A stretch of DNA of 64,000 nt from Molossus alvarezi (taxonomy: Eukaryota > Chordata > Mammalia > Chiroptera > Molossidae): assembly GCA_037176705.1 (NCBI GenBank), contig CM073886.1, positions 7,006,001 to 7,070,000 of the forward strand. The letters run 5' to 3'. The position numbers were made by a program, and so were the translations under genes. Shown here in pieces: positions 47,364 to 58,842 of the stretch. Each line of letters begins with the position of its first letter. Positions within the stretch are counted from its first letter, which is position 1. The notes below the pieces were generated by a model. That model had not been told where the DNA came from, ran no database searches, and was given only the letters and a program-made list of their open reading frames with translations.

Positions 47364-49946
47364 ATACAAACCACAATACTTCCGGATCTCATTATGAAAA
47401 TTTGCAGTGGGGACCTGTGTCTTCTTCTAGCGACTCTAGCACAAACAGTAAGGATGCTGTTGTAAACAACTCCCCTGAAAAAGAAGCATGGCCCTTGGTC
47501 CCTGGCAGTGATCCAGAGTTGGCTTCAGAATGTATGGATGCTGATTCCATCTCCAGTTCCGAATCAGAAAGAAACATCACTATCATGGCTTCAGGGAGCA
47601 CAGGTGGTGAAAAAGATGGCCTTCGGAACAGCACTGGACTTGGTTCCCAAAACAAGTTTGTGGTTGGCAGCGGCAGCAGCAATAGTGTGGGTCGTGGAAG
47701 TAGTACTGGGCCCTGGGGCTTCTCCCATGGAGCTGTAATAAGCACATGTCAGGTCTCTGTGGATGCTCCTGAAAGCAAGTCAGAAAGTAGCAACAATAGA
47801 ATGAATGCTTGGGGCACTGTAAGCTCTTCATCAAATGGAGGGGTAAATCCAAGCACTTTGACTTCAGCTAGCAGCCCTGGTGCCTGGCCAGTATTAGAGA
47901 ACAGCGGACTTGCCCTAAAAGGGCCTGTAGGGAGTGGTAGTCCTGGCATCAATATTCAGTGCAGTACCATAGGCCAGATGCCTAACAATCAGAGTATTAA
48001 CTCTAAAGTGGGTGGTTCTTCTACCCACGGTACCTGGGGAAGCCTTCAGGAAACTTGTGAATCCGATGTAAGTGGTACACAGAAGATTTCATTCAGTGGT
48101 CAACCTCAGAATATCACCACTGAAATGACTGGACCAAATAACACTACTAACTTTATGACCTCTAGTTTACCAAACTCCAGTTCCGTACAAAATAATGAAC
48201 TGCCTAGTAACACGGGGGCCTGGCGTGTGAGCACAATGAATCATCCTCAGATACAGGCTCCATCAGTTATGAATGGCACTTCCCTTCCTCACCTTAGCAA
48301 TGGAGAGTCAAAAACTGCAGGCTCTTATGGTACTACCTGGGGTGCCTATGGTTCTAACTACTCTGGAGACAAATGTGCAAGCCCCGATGGCCAAGCTGAT
48401 GGTGACACTGTGAACGCAACTCTGATGCAGCCTGGCATGAATGGGCCTGTGGGCACTAACTTTCCAGTTAACACAAATAAAGAAGGTGTGTGGGAGTCGG
48501 GGGCCACAAATCCCCAGAGCGCATCCTGGGGAAGTGGAAATGGTGCAAACTCGGGAGGAAGTCGAAGAGGATGGGGAACTCCTGCACAAAACACTGGCAC
48601 TAATGTACCCAGCGTGGAGTGGAGTAAACTGCCTGGCAATCAGCATTCCAGCGACAGTGCAAATGGCAATGGGAAGAAGTTTACAAATGGATGGAATTCT
48701 ACTGAGGAAGAGGATCAGGGTTCTGCCACATCTCAGACAAATGAGCAAAACAGTGTGTGGGCCAAAACAGGAGGTACAGTGGACAGTGAAGGTAGTACAG
48801 AAAGCACTGGACGCCTTGAGGAAAAAGTCACTGGGGAGATTCAGAGTAGAGATAGAAGAAAAATTGATCAGCACACATTACTCCAAAGCATTGTTAACAG
48901 AACTGACTTAGATCCACGTGTCCTATCGAATTCTGGTTGGGGACAAACTCCTATTAAGCAGAATACTGCCTGGGATACGGAGACATCACCTAGAGGGGAA
49001 CGAAAGACTGACAATGGGACAGAGGCCTGGGGGAGCTCTGCAACACAGACTTTTAACTCAGGGGCATGTATAGACAAGACTAGCCCTAATAGTAATGATA
49101 CCTCATCTGTATCGGGGTGGGGAGATCCCAAGCCTGCTCTGAGGTGGGGAGATTCCAAAGGCTCAAACTGCCAGGGGGGATGGGAAGATGATTCTGCTGC
49201 TACAGGAATGGTCAAGAGCAATCAGTGGGGGAATTGCAAAGAAGAGAAGTCCACATGGAATGATTCGCAAAAGAACAAACAGGGCTGGGGTGATGGACAA
49301 AAGTCAAACCAAGGGTGGTCTGTTTCTGCCAGTGATAACTGGGGAGACACGTCAAGGAGTAACCATTGGGGTGAGGCTAATAAGAAATCTAGCTCAGGAG
49401 GTAGTGACAGTGACAGGTCCGTTTCTGGTTGGAATGAACTTGGTAAAACTAGTTCTTTTACTTGGGGAAATAATATAAATCCAAATAATTCATCAGGATG
49501 GGATGACTCTTCTAAATCTAACTCTTCCCAAGGATGGGGAGATCCTCCAAAGTCAAGTCAGTCGCTGGGTTGGGGAGATTCAGCAAAGCCAGTCAGCTCT
49601 CCAGACTGGAACAAGCAACCAGATGTTGTTGGGTCTTGGGGAGTTTCTTCAGCTCCAGGCAAACCCTCTGGTACAGGCTGGTTGGGAGGACCTATTCCAG
49701 CCCCAACAAAAGAAGAAGAACCCACCGGCTGGGAGGAACCATCCCCAGAATCCATACGGCGCAAAATGGAAATTGATGATGGAACCTCAGCTTGGGGAGA
49801 TCCCAGCAAATACAACTACAAGAATGTGAACATGTGGAACAAAAATGTTTCAAATGGCAGCAGCCGCTCAGACCAGCAAGCACAGGTGCACCAGCTGCTG
49901 CCGTCTGCAAGTGCCATCTCAACTCCAGAGGCAGGTGGTGGCTCTG
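47364..49946 (+). CDS. TNRC6A: TNRC6A large exon: N-terminal GW-repeat, Argonaute-binding region
   Basis: This 2,583-nt exon is entirely open. Its phase is -2 at entry and one base is left over at exit. It encodes about 861 residues from [12 protein letters not shown] to [11 protein letters not shown] count 37 tryptophans, most next to Gly (WG, GW or GWG) in Ser/Asn/Gly-rich disordered sequence; these insert into the tandem Trp pockets of the Argonaute PIWI domain. Conserved landmarks are the block [20 protein letters not shown], then [21 protein letters not shown]. The dense array [20 protein letters not shown] follows, and then [20 protein letters not shown] with [20 protein letters not shown]. 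The acceptor is 'ttctag' and the donor 'gtgagt'. ENLQWGPV near the start has an extra WG compared with the human ENSQRGPV I remember. Long open frames on both strands here (for example minus 48308-48874) are shadows of the biased composition. Confidence 0.97.
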
Positions 49947-51216
49947 GTGAGTTGTTAACTTTGTGGAGTCTGATAGTCTTAACAAACACTTCATAGAACT
50001 GAGAGCCTGGTTTCAGTTTTCTTTATGATGAGATGTGTTTAAGGGAATATTTGGTATGCACACAGAGGCCTGTTTACTCTAATCTAGGAGAAGCTTACAG
50101 GGAAGAAAATGATAGGTAAGGTGTTCATCAGGGGACACCTCTGCGTTGGGCAGTATTGGGTGTGAATGCTGTTCTCTTAGGAATGCTACAGAAGGCAGAA
50201 TTGGAAAGGGTTTGTCAAGTGGGAATGGTCTGTACTTTTCTCAGGTCTTCTGAGTCAGACTGTACTTCCTGCTTTTATTATTTGACTAAAATGTTCTCAG
50301 AAATAAAACAAGTGTTAATGATAATACTCTAAATACTAGGTACTGTATTTGGCCTTAGCCGGGGTTATTTAAATAGGCATGAAATCCAAGTCTGTTAGAT
50401 ACAGCGTATGTGTGTGTGTGCCTGTAACATTTGACAGTACCTTTTGAGTATATGCCCTCTTTCCCCTCATAACAAGGAACTGATTTCTGTCTCTGCAAAT
50501 GATCTTGGCAGTGACATTTTCATTAAGTGTCACTGGAATGTGTTGTCTTAGTTAATTGGATGTGGCAATTGGAGTGTTTTCATGAACTAACCTTTTAGCA
50601 CCTAATTTTTTTCCTGAGTATAGTTTAATTGTTAGAAGAAACAGCTGTGTATCTAAGGGGAAAGCTGTATTGGTTTTTTAAACATGTTTATGGCTTTGCC
50701 TTTCTTTGTTTTGGACAACTTACTAATACAAAAGTTTTAGGAAGCATTGTCCAACATATATAAACATAGGATGTGTTTTCCCAGAATGGTGGTGTTAAAA
50801 GGTTGCATATGTGGTAAAAATTCTGTACACTCACTGTTACCCAGCATGATCACCTGCTTTAATTCACTAGGTTTGGTTCAAACTGGCTTGACTTTCCAGG
50901 AATTAAATTTATCTTTAAAGGAAGATGACTTGCCATAATTAACGTTATTCCAAAGAATCTGCTCTACACCCAGAGGGCAGTTATGAAAGAAGAGGTGATA
51001 AGAATATTCACGCATTGCAGTTAAATTACAATAATGGGAAATGATTTGTCTTAACATAAAACAGATGCCATCTTTTTTGCCCATCACAGCATCACTATTT
51101 AATACATAGATGTGAAGTTCTTCATCTTTTGTTCCCTAAGTATTCCTTATTGCCTCTTGATTCCACTGTACCTCCCTACCATGTGCTGATGACTTCTTTT
51201 CCCACACTTTCTAAAG
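49947..51216 (+). other. Intron after the large GW exon
   Basis: I see no SINE, transposon or reading frame in this 1.27-kb intron. It contains a short (GT)n at 50410-50421 and ends with the 'ctaaag' acceptor. Confidence 0.6.
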
Positions 51217-51393
51217 GCTGGGGTGAGCCCTGGGGGGAGCCTTCTACTCCAGCCACAACTGTGGATAATGGTACTTCAGCATGGGGTAAACCCATAGACA
51301 GTGGTCCCAGCTGGGGGGAACCCATTGCTGTGGCATCCAACACATCCACGTGGGGCTCCAGCTCTGTTGGTCCACAAGCGTTAAGCAAATCTG
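51217..51393 (+). CDS. TNRC6A: TNRC6A exon: Ago hook, first half
   Basis: The 177-nt exon encodes [20 protein letters not shown], then [20 protein letters not shown], then [19 protein letters not shown]. Five Trp occur in WG context with Pro two residues on in WGEP/WGKP. This is the compact GW motif cluster known as the Argonaute hook (Pfam Ago_hook). Both neighbours join in phase 1 (G|GC and G|GG). The acceptor is 'ctaaag', unusual in having A at -3, and the donor is a consensus 'gtaagt'. Confidence 0.96.
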
Positions 51394-52268
51394 GTAAGTT
51401 GTTGATCATACCCGGTAGCTCTTTTATAGCAGTGGTGCTCTCTCATTGAATATAACTAATTGGATAATGTCTGTGTCATTGTTAAGGTAGCCATGTATCA
51501 TCATGCTAGATGATACTATTTGGCTCTTTGCATTTGTAACTTGGTTTGATCTTTTATCTTTCTGAATTTTCCTGTCTTCTCATTTTCCTTAGAACTGAAA
51601 CTATTAAAGATTTGCATATACTTCAAATCTAAATTATATTTTATGAAATTAGATGATCTGGAAATAGTCAAGCAGTTTTCAGGCTATCCAACATGAGAGA
51701 CAGACTATAATAGTCACAGGACACGTACGCAAACTGTCTGGCTTAGGTTCCAGATGATTCCTTGAATGTTATACAGAAAATGAGCATATTTCAGGAAGGA
51801 CCTGGTATTCATATGAACATTTACTGTCCAATAGCTTGTGTATGGGACACCCCATAGAAACTCCAAAGGCCAAGTGGGTAGATAGGGTACTTTCTGCATA
51901 TGACTTGCAATACTTTTGGTCACTCCATGAAAATGAACTCTTCTGAATTTTATCCATCTTTGTTCTGTGCGTCACCATGCAGATTGTTAAGCTAGTACAA
52001 ACAAGAATGCCATAATTGTCCCATGTTTAGGAACCTTCTGATTCATAAAAGCATGAAAGTTTTGTTTGGAATTTTTAATAAATAAATTCTTGCTTAATGA
52101 AACTTTTAGCTCAGTATATGACATGCATTCCTGCTATGCAAATTTGGGAAGGGAGATAAAAGTGGATTTTTTTAGGTTGTTCCTGCCCCCTGCCCCTTTA
52201 ATGTATGCACATCCTCTGGAAAGAATTGTTTTGTCAAAGTACGTTTCTCTATTGCAAATCCACATCAG

Positions 52269-52444
52269 GGCCAAAATCTATGCAAGATGGCTGGTGTGGT
52301 GATGATATGCCATTGCCTGGAAATCGCCCCACTGGCTGGGAAGACGAAGAGGATGTGGAGATTGGAATGTGGAATAGTAATTCATCTCAAGAGCTTAACT
52401 CATCTTTAAATTGGCCACCATATACAAAGAAAATGTCATCGAAG
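52269..52444 (+). CDS. TNRC6A: TNRC6A exon: Ago hook, second half
   Basis: The 176-nt exon completes a Gly codon and then encodes 58 residues: [40 protein letters not shown] and [23 protein letters not shown] and the acidic [12 protein letters not shown] form the core of the Ago hook. Human has EEEEDVEIG, so one Glu is Asp here. It ends in phase 0, which makes the following 33-nt exon a cassette. The acceptor is 'catcag' and the donor 'gtaaac'. Confidence 0.96.
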
Positions 52445-53592
52445 GTAAACATTTCAAGGGCAATGCCCTTGAAACTTTAAATTCCAAAGGTAATTACCCA
52501 CAGAAAATTAATGTTCTGTCTGCCCATTTATGGCAATCAGTATAGTTCAGGCAGTCCCCAACTTAGGTATAGCCTCCTGTATGGGCAGCCACCCAGGAAA
52601 ACATAAGATCTCAGGAACTTCCTTTCTCCCCACTGCTACAGCTTGGGATTTCCCTCCTCCTCCCTTTCCACCAGTGCTGCCTGGGACAACCCTTCACCCT
52701 GGGGTGGTGCCTGCAGTGGTGAGGAGGAAGAGAAGGGCAAATCTCCATGTTGACTCTTGCCATCGTACTGCCTGTTCATCTCCCATTCCATCTCCTCACC
52801 CGGAGTCCCATCCTCCCCGAACTCAGAATCCTCCTCCTGCTCATCCATCACCTTTGTCCCTTTCCCATCCCCAAAGGTCCTGTGACAAAAATCCCTAGGA
52901 ATGAGCCAAGCTCAGTTTCACTTTTATATGTGGACAAATCTTACCCCTAGACCTGTACATCAGAATCATGTGGGATTTGTTAAAGGGACAGTTCCTATAT
53001 CCCGGGCCTATTGGAGTTTCGGAATTAATTATGTTTCTTGTCCTAAACAAGCTTCCCAAGTTTGTGCTACAGAGCCAGGCTTGAGAAGTGCAGGTTCAGA
53101 GCTCTGGTTCTTAAGAGCTGTTGTTGGATGCTGGTGTCGGGTTCTCCTGGAGACCATTTTCAGAATCCCCCAGGTGATTCTGATACATCCTCCCCACCCT
53201 GCTTGAAAACTGTTCCTTTTTGAGAGACCCTAGCAGTCAATTATCTTGTTGTATAACTAGTTGACTGCCAGGGCCTTTCTCTTCTAAACCTGGGATTCTA
53301 AGTCTAGGACCTGCCATTTTCATTTAAAAGTGTTTTTAATTTGACTGAATTTGCCTATTGCCTCACCATATAGCTTATGAAGTGCTTTCCCATATTTTAC
53401 ATAATCATTTGATCTTCATAACCTTCTGAGATAGAATACTGATGAATTTGAGATTGCCAAAAGTGGTGACTTGCCCATAGTTGCATAACTAGTAAGTGAC
53501 AGAGCAAGGACATAAGTTCAGGTCTTCCAATTCCAAACCCTGTGTTCTTCCCACTGGACCATGCTGTTTTGTGACTTTGTCTTTCCTTACAG
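52445..53592 (+). other. Intron before the basic microexon
   Basis: A reverse MIR occupies about 53370-53570 ('actagtaagtgacagagcaa'). The pyrimidine-rich 52620-52890 stretch gives chance open frames on both strands but no recognisable protein. Confidence 0.55.
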
Positions 53593-53625
53593 GGTCTGAG
53601 TGGCAAAAAAAGGAGAAGGGAAAGG
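53593..53625 (+). CDS. TNRC6A: TNRC6A 33-nt microexon encoding a basic cluster
   Basis: There are exactly 11 codons, GLSGKKRRRER, bounded by 'ttacag' and a weak donor 'gtgtgt'. Both ends are phase 0, so it can be included or skipped without a frame change. The KKRRRER cluster is a textbook monopartite basic nuclear-localisation-like motif. TNRC6A is reported to shuttle between nucleus and cytoplasm. Whether this microexon is the functional signal is inference. The next exon continues with GMMKGG in human-like order. Confidence 0.9.
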
Positions 53626-55050
53626 GTGTGTAGCCTTTTTACTCTTTCTCCTTTGTTTCTACTAGTAAAAATCTTTTAGAAAGCAACTGCAAACTTTTAT
53701 AGCCTCTGCTGTGAGCAGGTACTGTGCTTGGTGCTGGGGGTTCAAAACAAGATAGGAGCTGCACCTTGAAGGAGCTCAGAGTCTACATGGGTTATTAGGA
53801 GCACTCTAAGCAGTGTCATGCCTGGGGGTGGGACGTGTTAAGGAAAATAGTAGCCTGACATGACCAAAATGTAGAATTTCTGCAAAGAAATGAGGTCTGG
53901 CTCTAGTTAGACAAAGTATGGAGCCAATAAAATTGAATGGAGGATAGCATCAGTTTGATTTTAAATTTTAAGTTCTTTAGAGAACGTTAACCAATGGTAG
54001 ATTGAAAGATAAATTAGAACAGAGGAAAGACCAGAGTTAGGGATCTGAATTGGGAAGCAAGAATGGATGCACAGTAGAAGGGACTGATTTGAGAGACATT
54101 TGAAATAGAAGGATAGAAGACCTTGGCCACCAGTTAGGCTGGGATGGCAGTAAAAGAGGAAAAGGAATCAAAGACAACTTCAGAGCCTCACAAAGGGTTA
54201 GGTGCTTGCTTCAGAGACCTGCCTCTAGCGGGGAAATTAAGCTGTCTTCTGTTTCACAGTCAGAAGGAATAGGCGGTAGCAGTGGGGAAGGGAGATAAAG
54301 GTAGCAGACTGAGAATGGTCCTGTGAACTTCACATAAGTTGGAGACGTTGGTCTCTGGCTTCCAGCCTCCCTGTCTACCACCCTGCTAATCATGGACCAT
54401 TCATTCTCTCAGTTCACGTTCCAAAGCAGATTCTGTGTGGCCTATATCCCAACCAGCCTCAAAGCCAACACCAAGTAGGAGGAACCTCAGCTTTAGCTGC
54501 TGTTGGGCATAGGGTGTTCTTGGCAACACAAATTGAAATTTTAAAATACTTGACCATATGGAAACGTGGTATTTTTCATTATAGGGCTCATAGCATAACT
54601 AAATGATGGCTTAAGCTGGTTTCTTCGGACTAACCTGAGAACCTAATAACTGTTTTTACTTTGGTTTGGTGTTAGAATTCTACAAATCCAGATTATAATT
54701 TATCCTTCAGGACTCAGTTCATTTGTAAATTGGAAACTGTCTGGTGAACAGTTCTCTATTCAGAGGACCTTTTTTTTTGGTTGACTGAGGCCCTATGCTT
54801 CTGTCTTTTCCTTCTGACTGTTTGCTGTTAGAGATTTCTCTGTACATCACAGCTATACCAGAGGACTGGAGCAAAGGAAGTTGAAAATCAAATAAGTTGA
54901 TTTAAAATTTTAACCTTCTTGTCAAGAGTTGATTGGTGGAGAAATTGGCTAAAAATGAGAGTTGAGAATTGTCTTGAAGTGTACTAATCCATCACTGTAC
55001 CCAGATAAATAGAAATGGCCATGGCATCTCTCTGCTCTTATTTTACCAAG
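53626..55050 (+). other. Intron between microexon and UBA-remnant exon
   Basis: Around 53700-54190 it looks like diverged L2 ('gagctcagagtctacatggg', 'gggaagcaagaatggatgca'). Nothing else is recognised. Confidence 0.45.
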
Positions 55051-55131
55051 GGAATGATGAAGGGTGGAAGCAAACAAGAAGAAGCGTGGATAAACCCATT
55101 TGTTAAACAGTTTTCAAATATCAGTTTTTCG
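55051..55131 (+). CDS. TNRC6A: TNRC6A exon: UBA-remnant region, part 1
   Basis: The 81-nt phase-0 exon encodes [20 protein letters not shown] and then FSNISFS. It lies where TNRC6B and TNRC6C carry a UBA-like domain. [20 protein letters not shown] resembles the first UBA helix and loop, but the typical M-G-F loop is replaced by N-I-S-F. The acceptor is 'accaag' (A at -2 relative to the consensus C/T) and the donor is 'gtaagt'. Confidence 0.94.
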
Positions 55132-55415
55132 GTAAGTGTGTTGTTTTCTTAAATTGTTTATCTTTGAGTTCTTATGAATAATAAGCTTGAGGTTAGAGTA
55201 AAACTGGCCACGAAGCCTTTATTTTTATTGTTTGAGCTAATAAACTGTAGTCACATCTTATTTAAAAAGGAGTTTTTATTAGGCAGTGAAAAATGAAGTT
55301 TTATGATCCACTTGAATTTCACAAATAATGAAATAAAGTAAAATTCTTTTTTTTTTGTATTTATTTTCATTGATAAATTAAGGTCTGCTAACATGCTGCT
55401 TTTTCTTAACTTCAG

Positions 55416-55467
55416 AGAGACTCACCAGAAGAAAATGTGCAGAGCAATAAGATGGACCTTCCTGGAG
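55416..55467 (+). CDS. TNRC6A: TNRC6A exon: UBA-remnant region, part 2
   Basis: The 52-nt exon encodes RDSPEENVQSNKMDLPG plus one base. It enters in phase 0 and leaves in phase 1. Compared with TNRC6B/C, the residues that would form the second and third UBA helices are largely absent after KMD, so the domain looks degenerate in this paralogue. The acceptor is 'ttcag' directly followed by AGAGAC; the first AG is the one that keeps the frame. The donor is 'gtaaga'. Confidence 0.93.
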
Positions 55468-55623
55468 GTAAGAAAATAATTAAATTAGTTTGAGTTTATA
55501 TTCATCCTTGATGGACAGACATGTCTGTGGCATGATCCTAGCTAAAAGAGCACTGATTTAGGCCATGAGAGAGGAAACCAGGTTCTTGTTGCAGAGTTGA
55601 TGTGCGTATAAATATATACAATT

Positions 55624-56080
55624 TATTTTTTTAATCCTCACCTGAGGATATGTCCATTGATTTTTTTTTTTTTTTTTAAAGAAAGGAAAGGTCCTGGCCA
55701 GTTTGGTTCAGCAGTCAGAGTGTTGGCCTGCGGACTAGAGAATCCCAGGTTCGGTTCCCACTGAGGGCATGTACCTCGGTTGCAGTTCATCCCCAGCCCT
55801 GGTTGGGGTTGTGCGGGTGGCAGCCGGTCAATGTGTTTTTCTCACATTGATGTTTCTCTCTCTTTCTTCCTCCTCCTCTCCCTCCCGCTCTATCTGAATA
55901 TAAATGGAAAAATGTACTCGGGTGAAGATTAAAAAAAGAGGGGGAGAGAGAGAAAGGTCTATGAAAGAGAGACACATCAATCAGTTGCCTCCAGTACATG
56001 TCCCACTGACCGGAAATCGAATCCACAACCTTTTTGGTGTATGGGACGATACTCCAACCGACTGAGCCACCTAGCCGAGG
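55624..56080 (-). mobile_element. Antisense SINE split by a nested SINE
   Basis: The outer minus-strand copy is visible as its tail side at 55624-55691 ('ttaatcctcacctgagga') and its head side at about 55938-56080 ('gagccacctagccgaggt'). A plus-strand copy sits between the two parts. Confidence 0.8.
55692..55937 (+). mobile_element. Ves-like SINE nested in the previous one
   Basis: It is full length and in sense orientation: 'tcctggccagtttggttcag' to 'tactcgggtgaagattaaaa'. I could not define a clean target duplication. Confidence 0.92.
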
Positions 56081-56089
56081 TGAATTGAT

Positions 56090-57090
56090 GTACCTTTAAA
56101 ATACGAATCACTGTGAAGCTGAGGTATATAGTTCATGACATTAGTCTGAAGTATGGGATTAAAGAGTTTTAAAGAGGAGAATGGCATGATTTGGTTTTAG
56201 AGAAATAATCTTGACTGTAGACTTATAATATCTTGGGACAGAAAACATTGGCTGCAGAGGACAGACAGAAGGCACTAAACAAAGTGAGTGCAGCTAGAGA
56301 TCTGTTACAGCGACCAAGGAGGAGCTTCTAAGCCTCAAGCTAAGATAGCAGGTGTGAAGAGTCTAACTCACTGGAGGTGTGGGAATTAGAATCAGTGAGG
56401 GTGGAGCCAATTTGTTGTGGAGGCTGAGGGAGTGGGTTTGATAAAAAGCGATCCCCAGTGTTCTTGCCTGAGCAGTTTAGCAATGGTTTTATTTAGTCTG
56501 ATTCTAGGCAGGAGAGAGAAACTATGCAGTAATTTGAATAGGTGAAGTTTAATGTAAATATAAAAAATTAATATTAGAGTAATGATGGTTTGGCCAGTCA
56601 GAGGTAGAGAAAGAGTATGTGAATATTCTACAGAATATAGGAAGAGCATACATAAGGAGAAGTAACTAATTTTAGGCCTGAGATAGCATGTCCAACGAAG
56701 GGCCCCTTCCCCCACCCTACCTTGCCCTGGGACTGTGATCTAGACTCTTGGACATGGCCTTGGTTCAATGCATGGCAGAGAAGTCACTGAGGTGTCACCA
56801 CCATGGGATTATAGGAAACCCACGTACTAGGAGGGGTGTCTCTCTAGAGGTGCTCTGATACAAAACTGCTTGAGGCTGCTGGTGGGAGCTGCTGGCTGCG
56901 GTGAGTGAGCAGGGCCCGCCCAGTGCTGGAGCACTGCCTGTGCTGTGGGAGGGCCCGGGGCCAGACACAGCCTTTCTCCCCAGTGTCTCCTGGACCCTCT
57001 GCCGGCAGCGTCCATGCCCTGACAAAGGAGACCTGCGTAAAGTACTTCAGGGAACTGACACATTTCTAAAATGTACCTATTCTAAGGATT
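56090..57090 (+). repeat. L2-like region and unassigned sequence
   Basis: Around 56110-56600 there are L2-like phrases ('gagaatggcatgatttggtt'). The rest up to 57090 is GC-richer, with chance open frames on both strands near 56830-57060 and no recognisable product. Confidence 0.4.
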
Positions 57091-57109
57091 TGTTAAAAGT
57101 TTTCTTCTG

Positions 57110-57315
57110 GTCTGGCCGGTGTGGTTCAGTAGTTGAGTGTGGATCCATGCACCAAGAGGTCACCAGTTCGATTCCTGGTCAGGGCACATGCCCAGGTTGT
57201 GGGCCCGATCCCCATTGAGGGGCATGCGGGAGGTGGCCAGTCGATGTTCTCTCTCATCAATGTTTCTCTTTTTTCCTCTCTTTAAAAAAGTCAATAAAGA
57301 AAAATAATATTTAAA
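57110..57315 (+). mobile_element. VES-type SINE with 15-bp TSD
   Basis: It is the second subfamily in sense orientation ('gtctggccggtgtggttcag' to 'aagtcaataaagaaaaataa'). The duplications are 'aaaagttttcttctg' at 57095-57109 and 57316-57330. Confidence 0.94.
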
Positions 57316-57330
57316 AAAAGTTTTCTTCTG

Positions 57331-57575
57331 CCCTGGCCAGTGTTGCTCAGTGGTTAGTGCATAGGTGCGAGGACCAAAGGGTTGCAGATTCGATTCCCAG
57401 TCAAGCACATGTATATGGATTGCAGGTTCAATCCCTGGCCCTGGTCAGGGTGGGTGTGCTAGGCAACCAATTGATGTGTGTGTCTCTCTCTCTCTTCCTG
57501 TCTCTCACACTCTCCCCTTCCACTCACTCTGAAAATCAATGGAAAAAATATCCTTGGGTGAGGATTTAAAAAAAA
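57331..57575 (+). mobile_element. Ves-like SINE directly after the previous one
   Basis: It starts 'ccctggccagtgttgctcag' directly at the target duplication of the 57110-57315 copy and ends 'ccttgggtgaggatttaaaa'. It is an older, sense-oriented copy. Confidence 0.9.
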
Positions 57576-57579
57576 GTTG

Positions 57580-58250
57580 TTTTCCACTTGCCTGGAATGA
57601 GGGCAGAAAGTATTGTGTTGATGGTGGTGGTAGTAATAGACATCTCAGAGGACAGGAATTGCAAAGAAATGATGGGTGAGATTGGAGGATGGAGAAAAAA
57701 ATTTGGAGAATGAGGGCCAGGGAGATTGAGAAAGAGATTTCAAGTCTATATGACTGGTCCCATGAAGGAAGATCTAGGGAAATGTGCTTGGTGTCACCTG
57801 TTAAAGTGACAATAGGATGTTCGAGTAGCTATGCTTATTAGCAGGCAGTTAAAGAGTGGGATTAAGTTCAGGAGTGAAGTCAAAGTGGACATTTACATTT
57901 GAAGAGCACGTGAATGGGGGTGACTGTCAACACGTTGGTCGCAAATAAGTCTAAGGGAAGCATGTTTTTAGAGAGAGTGTACTCTGTCTCTGCTTTGACT
58001 GAGGCGGCCTTGGTATTTCCCAACATTGAAGAAGCACACGGAAGTGGGCTCAACTGTGGAGAGAAGGGGAGAAACCAGGATGGGTATTTGGTAAGGCTGT
58101 GGAGACAGAGAGCAGTGTCCACGTTTAAATGATTTGTTGAAGTAGGATAGTAGCTGAAGGGCTGGCTGTTTCAAGCAAAGGTGATTTTGCAGGATGGGAG
58201 TTTCCATGAGAAGAGATCATTATTTGTTGCAGAGGAATCAGAATAAGGAG
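57580..58250 (+). repeat. L2 LINE fragment
   Basis: Phrases in L2 order ('gacatctcagaggacaggaa', 'gtgcttggtgtcacctgtta', 'ggcagttaaagagtgggatt') are present; it is diverged and non-coding. Confidence 0.5.
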
Positions 58251-58699
58251 ATTAATGGACAGAACAAGACGTGTTTGGCCTCCAGCCTCCCCATCGGCTG
58301 TCAGGGGTGATAATAGTTGCAGGCACTCAATTGGAAGGCACAAAGCATATAGAAGAGTGTCTGGCAGTTTGTCATGCTGCTGTTTTTATTTTTTGTTAGA
58401 AACTGTGTTTATTATAAAATTAACCAGACTAGAGATGACCAAAGATGTCTTAACCTTCTGTTTACTGGTCTGTTTTCAAGTTAATTGGCTCAGTAAAATA
58501 ACATTATTTGCCAAACCCAGCTTTGCTTGTGAGGAATGCAGGACTGACTAAAGACCCCAGTGCGTTTCTCACATCCTTGTCCAGGCAGAAGGCAGGTCAG
58601 TCTGGGAAGGGAATATTTTGCTTTCTACTGCAAATTTATCTGAAACCAAATAGGTCAATTGTCTTCCTACTGGATAACATAGTTTCCTGCATTTGTTAG

Positions 58700-58842
58700 G
58701 AATGTTACAAGACAAACGAATGGAGATAGATAAACATAGCCTAAATATTGGTGATTACAATCGAACGGTCGGGAAAGGCCCTGGTTCTCGGCCTCAGATT
58801 TCCAAAGAGTCTTCCATGGAGCGCAATCCTTATTTTGATAAG
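58700..58842 (+). CDS. TNRC6A: TNRC6A exon: [20 protein letters not shown]
   Basis: The 143-nt exon completes Gly and encodes 47 residues, including [40 protein letters not shown] and RNPYFDK. It is a conserved linker between the UBA remnant and the Gln-rich region. [10 protein letters not shown] is also conserved in TNRC6B/C (ISKESS). The acceptor is 'tgttag' and the donor the consensus 'gtaagt'. It ends in phase 0. The 3.2-kb intron before it carries four SINEs and L2-like sequence. Confidence 0.96.

Noticed and set aside
48308..48874. A 188-codon open frame on the minus strand
   Set aside because: It is the antisense shadow of the TNRC6A large exon; it has no independent support and its composition mirrors Ser/Gly/Asn codons.
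52530..52898. A 122-codon Pro/Ser-rich frame between TNRC6A exons
   Set aside because: It is pyrimidine-rich intron sequence; no splice continuity and no recognised domain.
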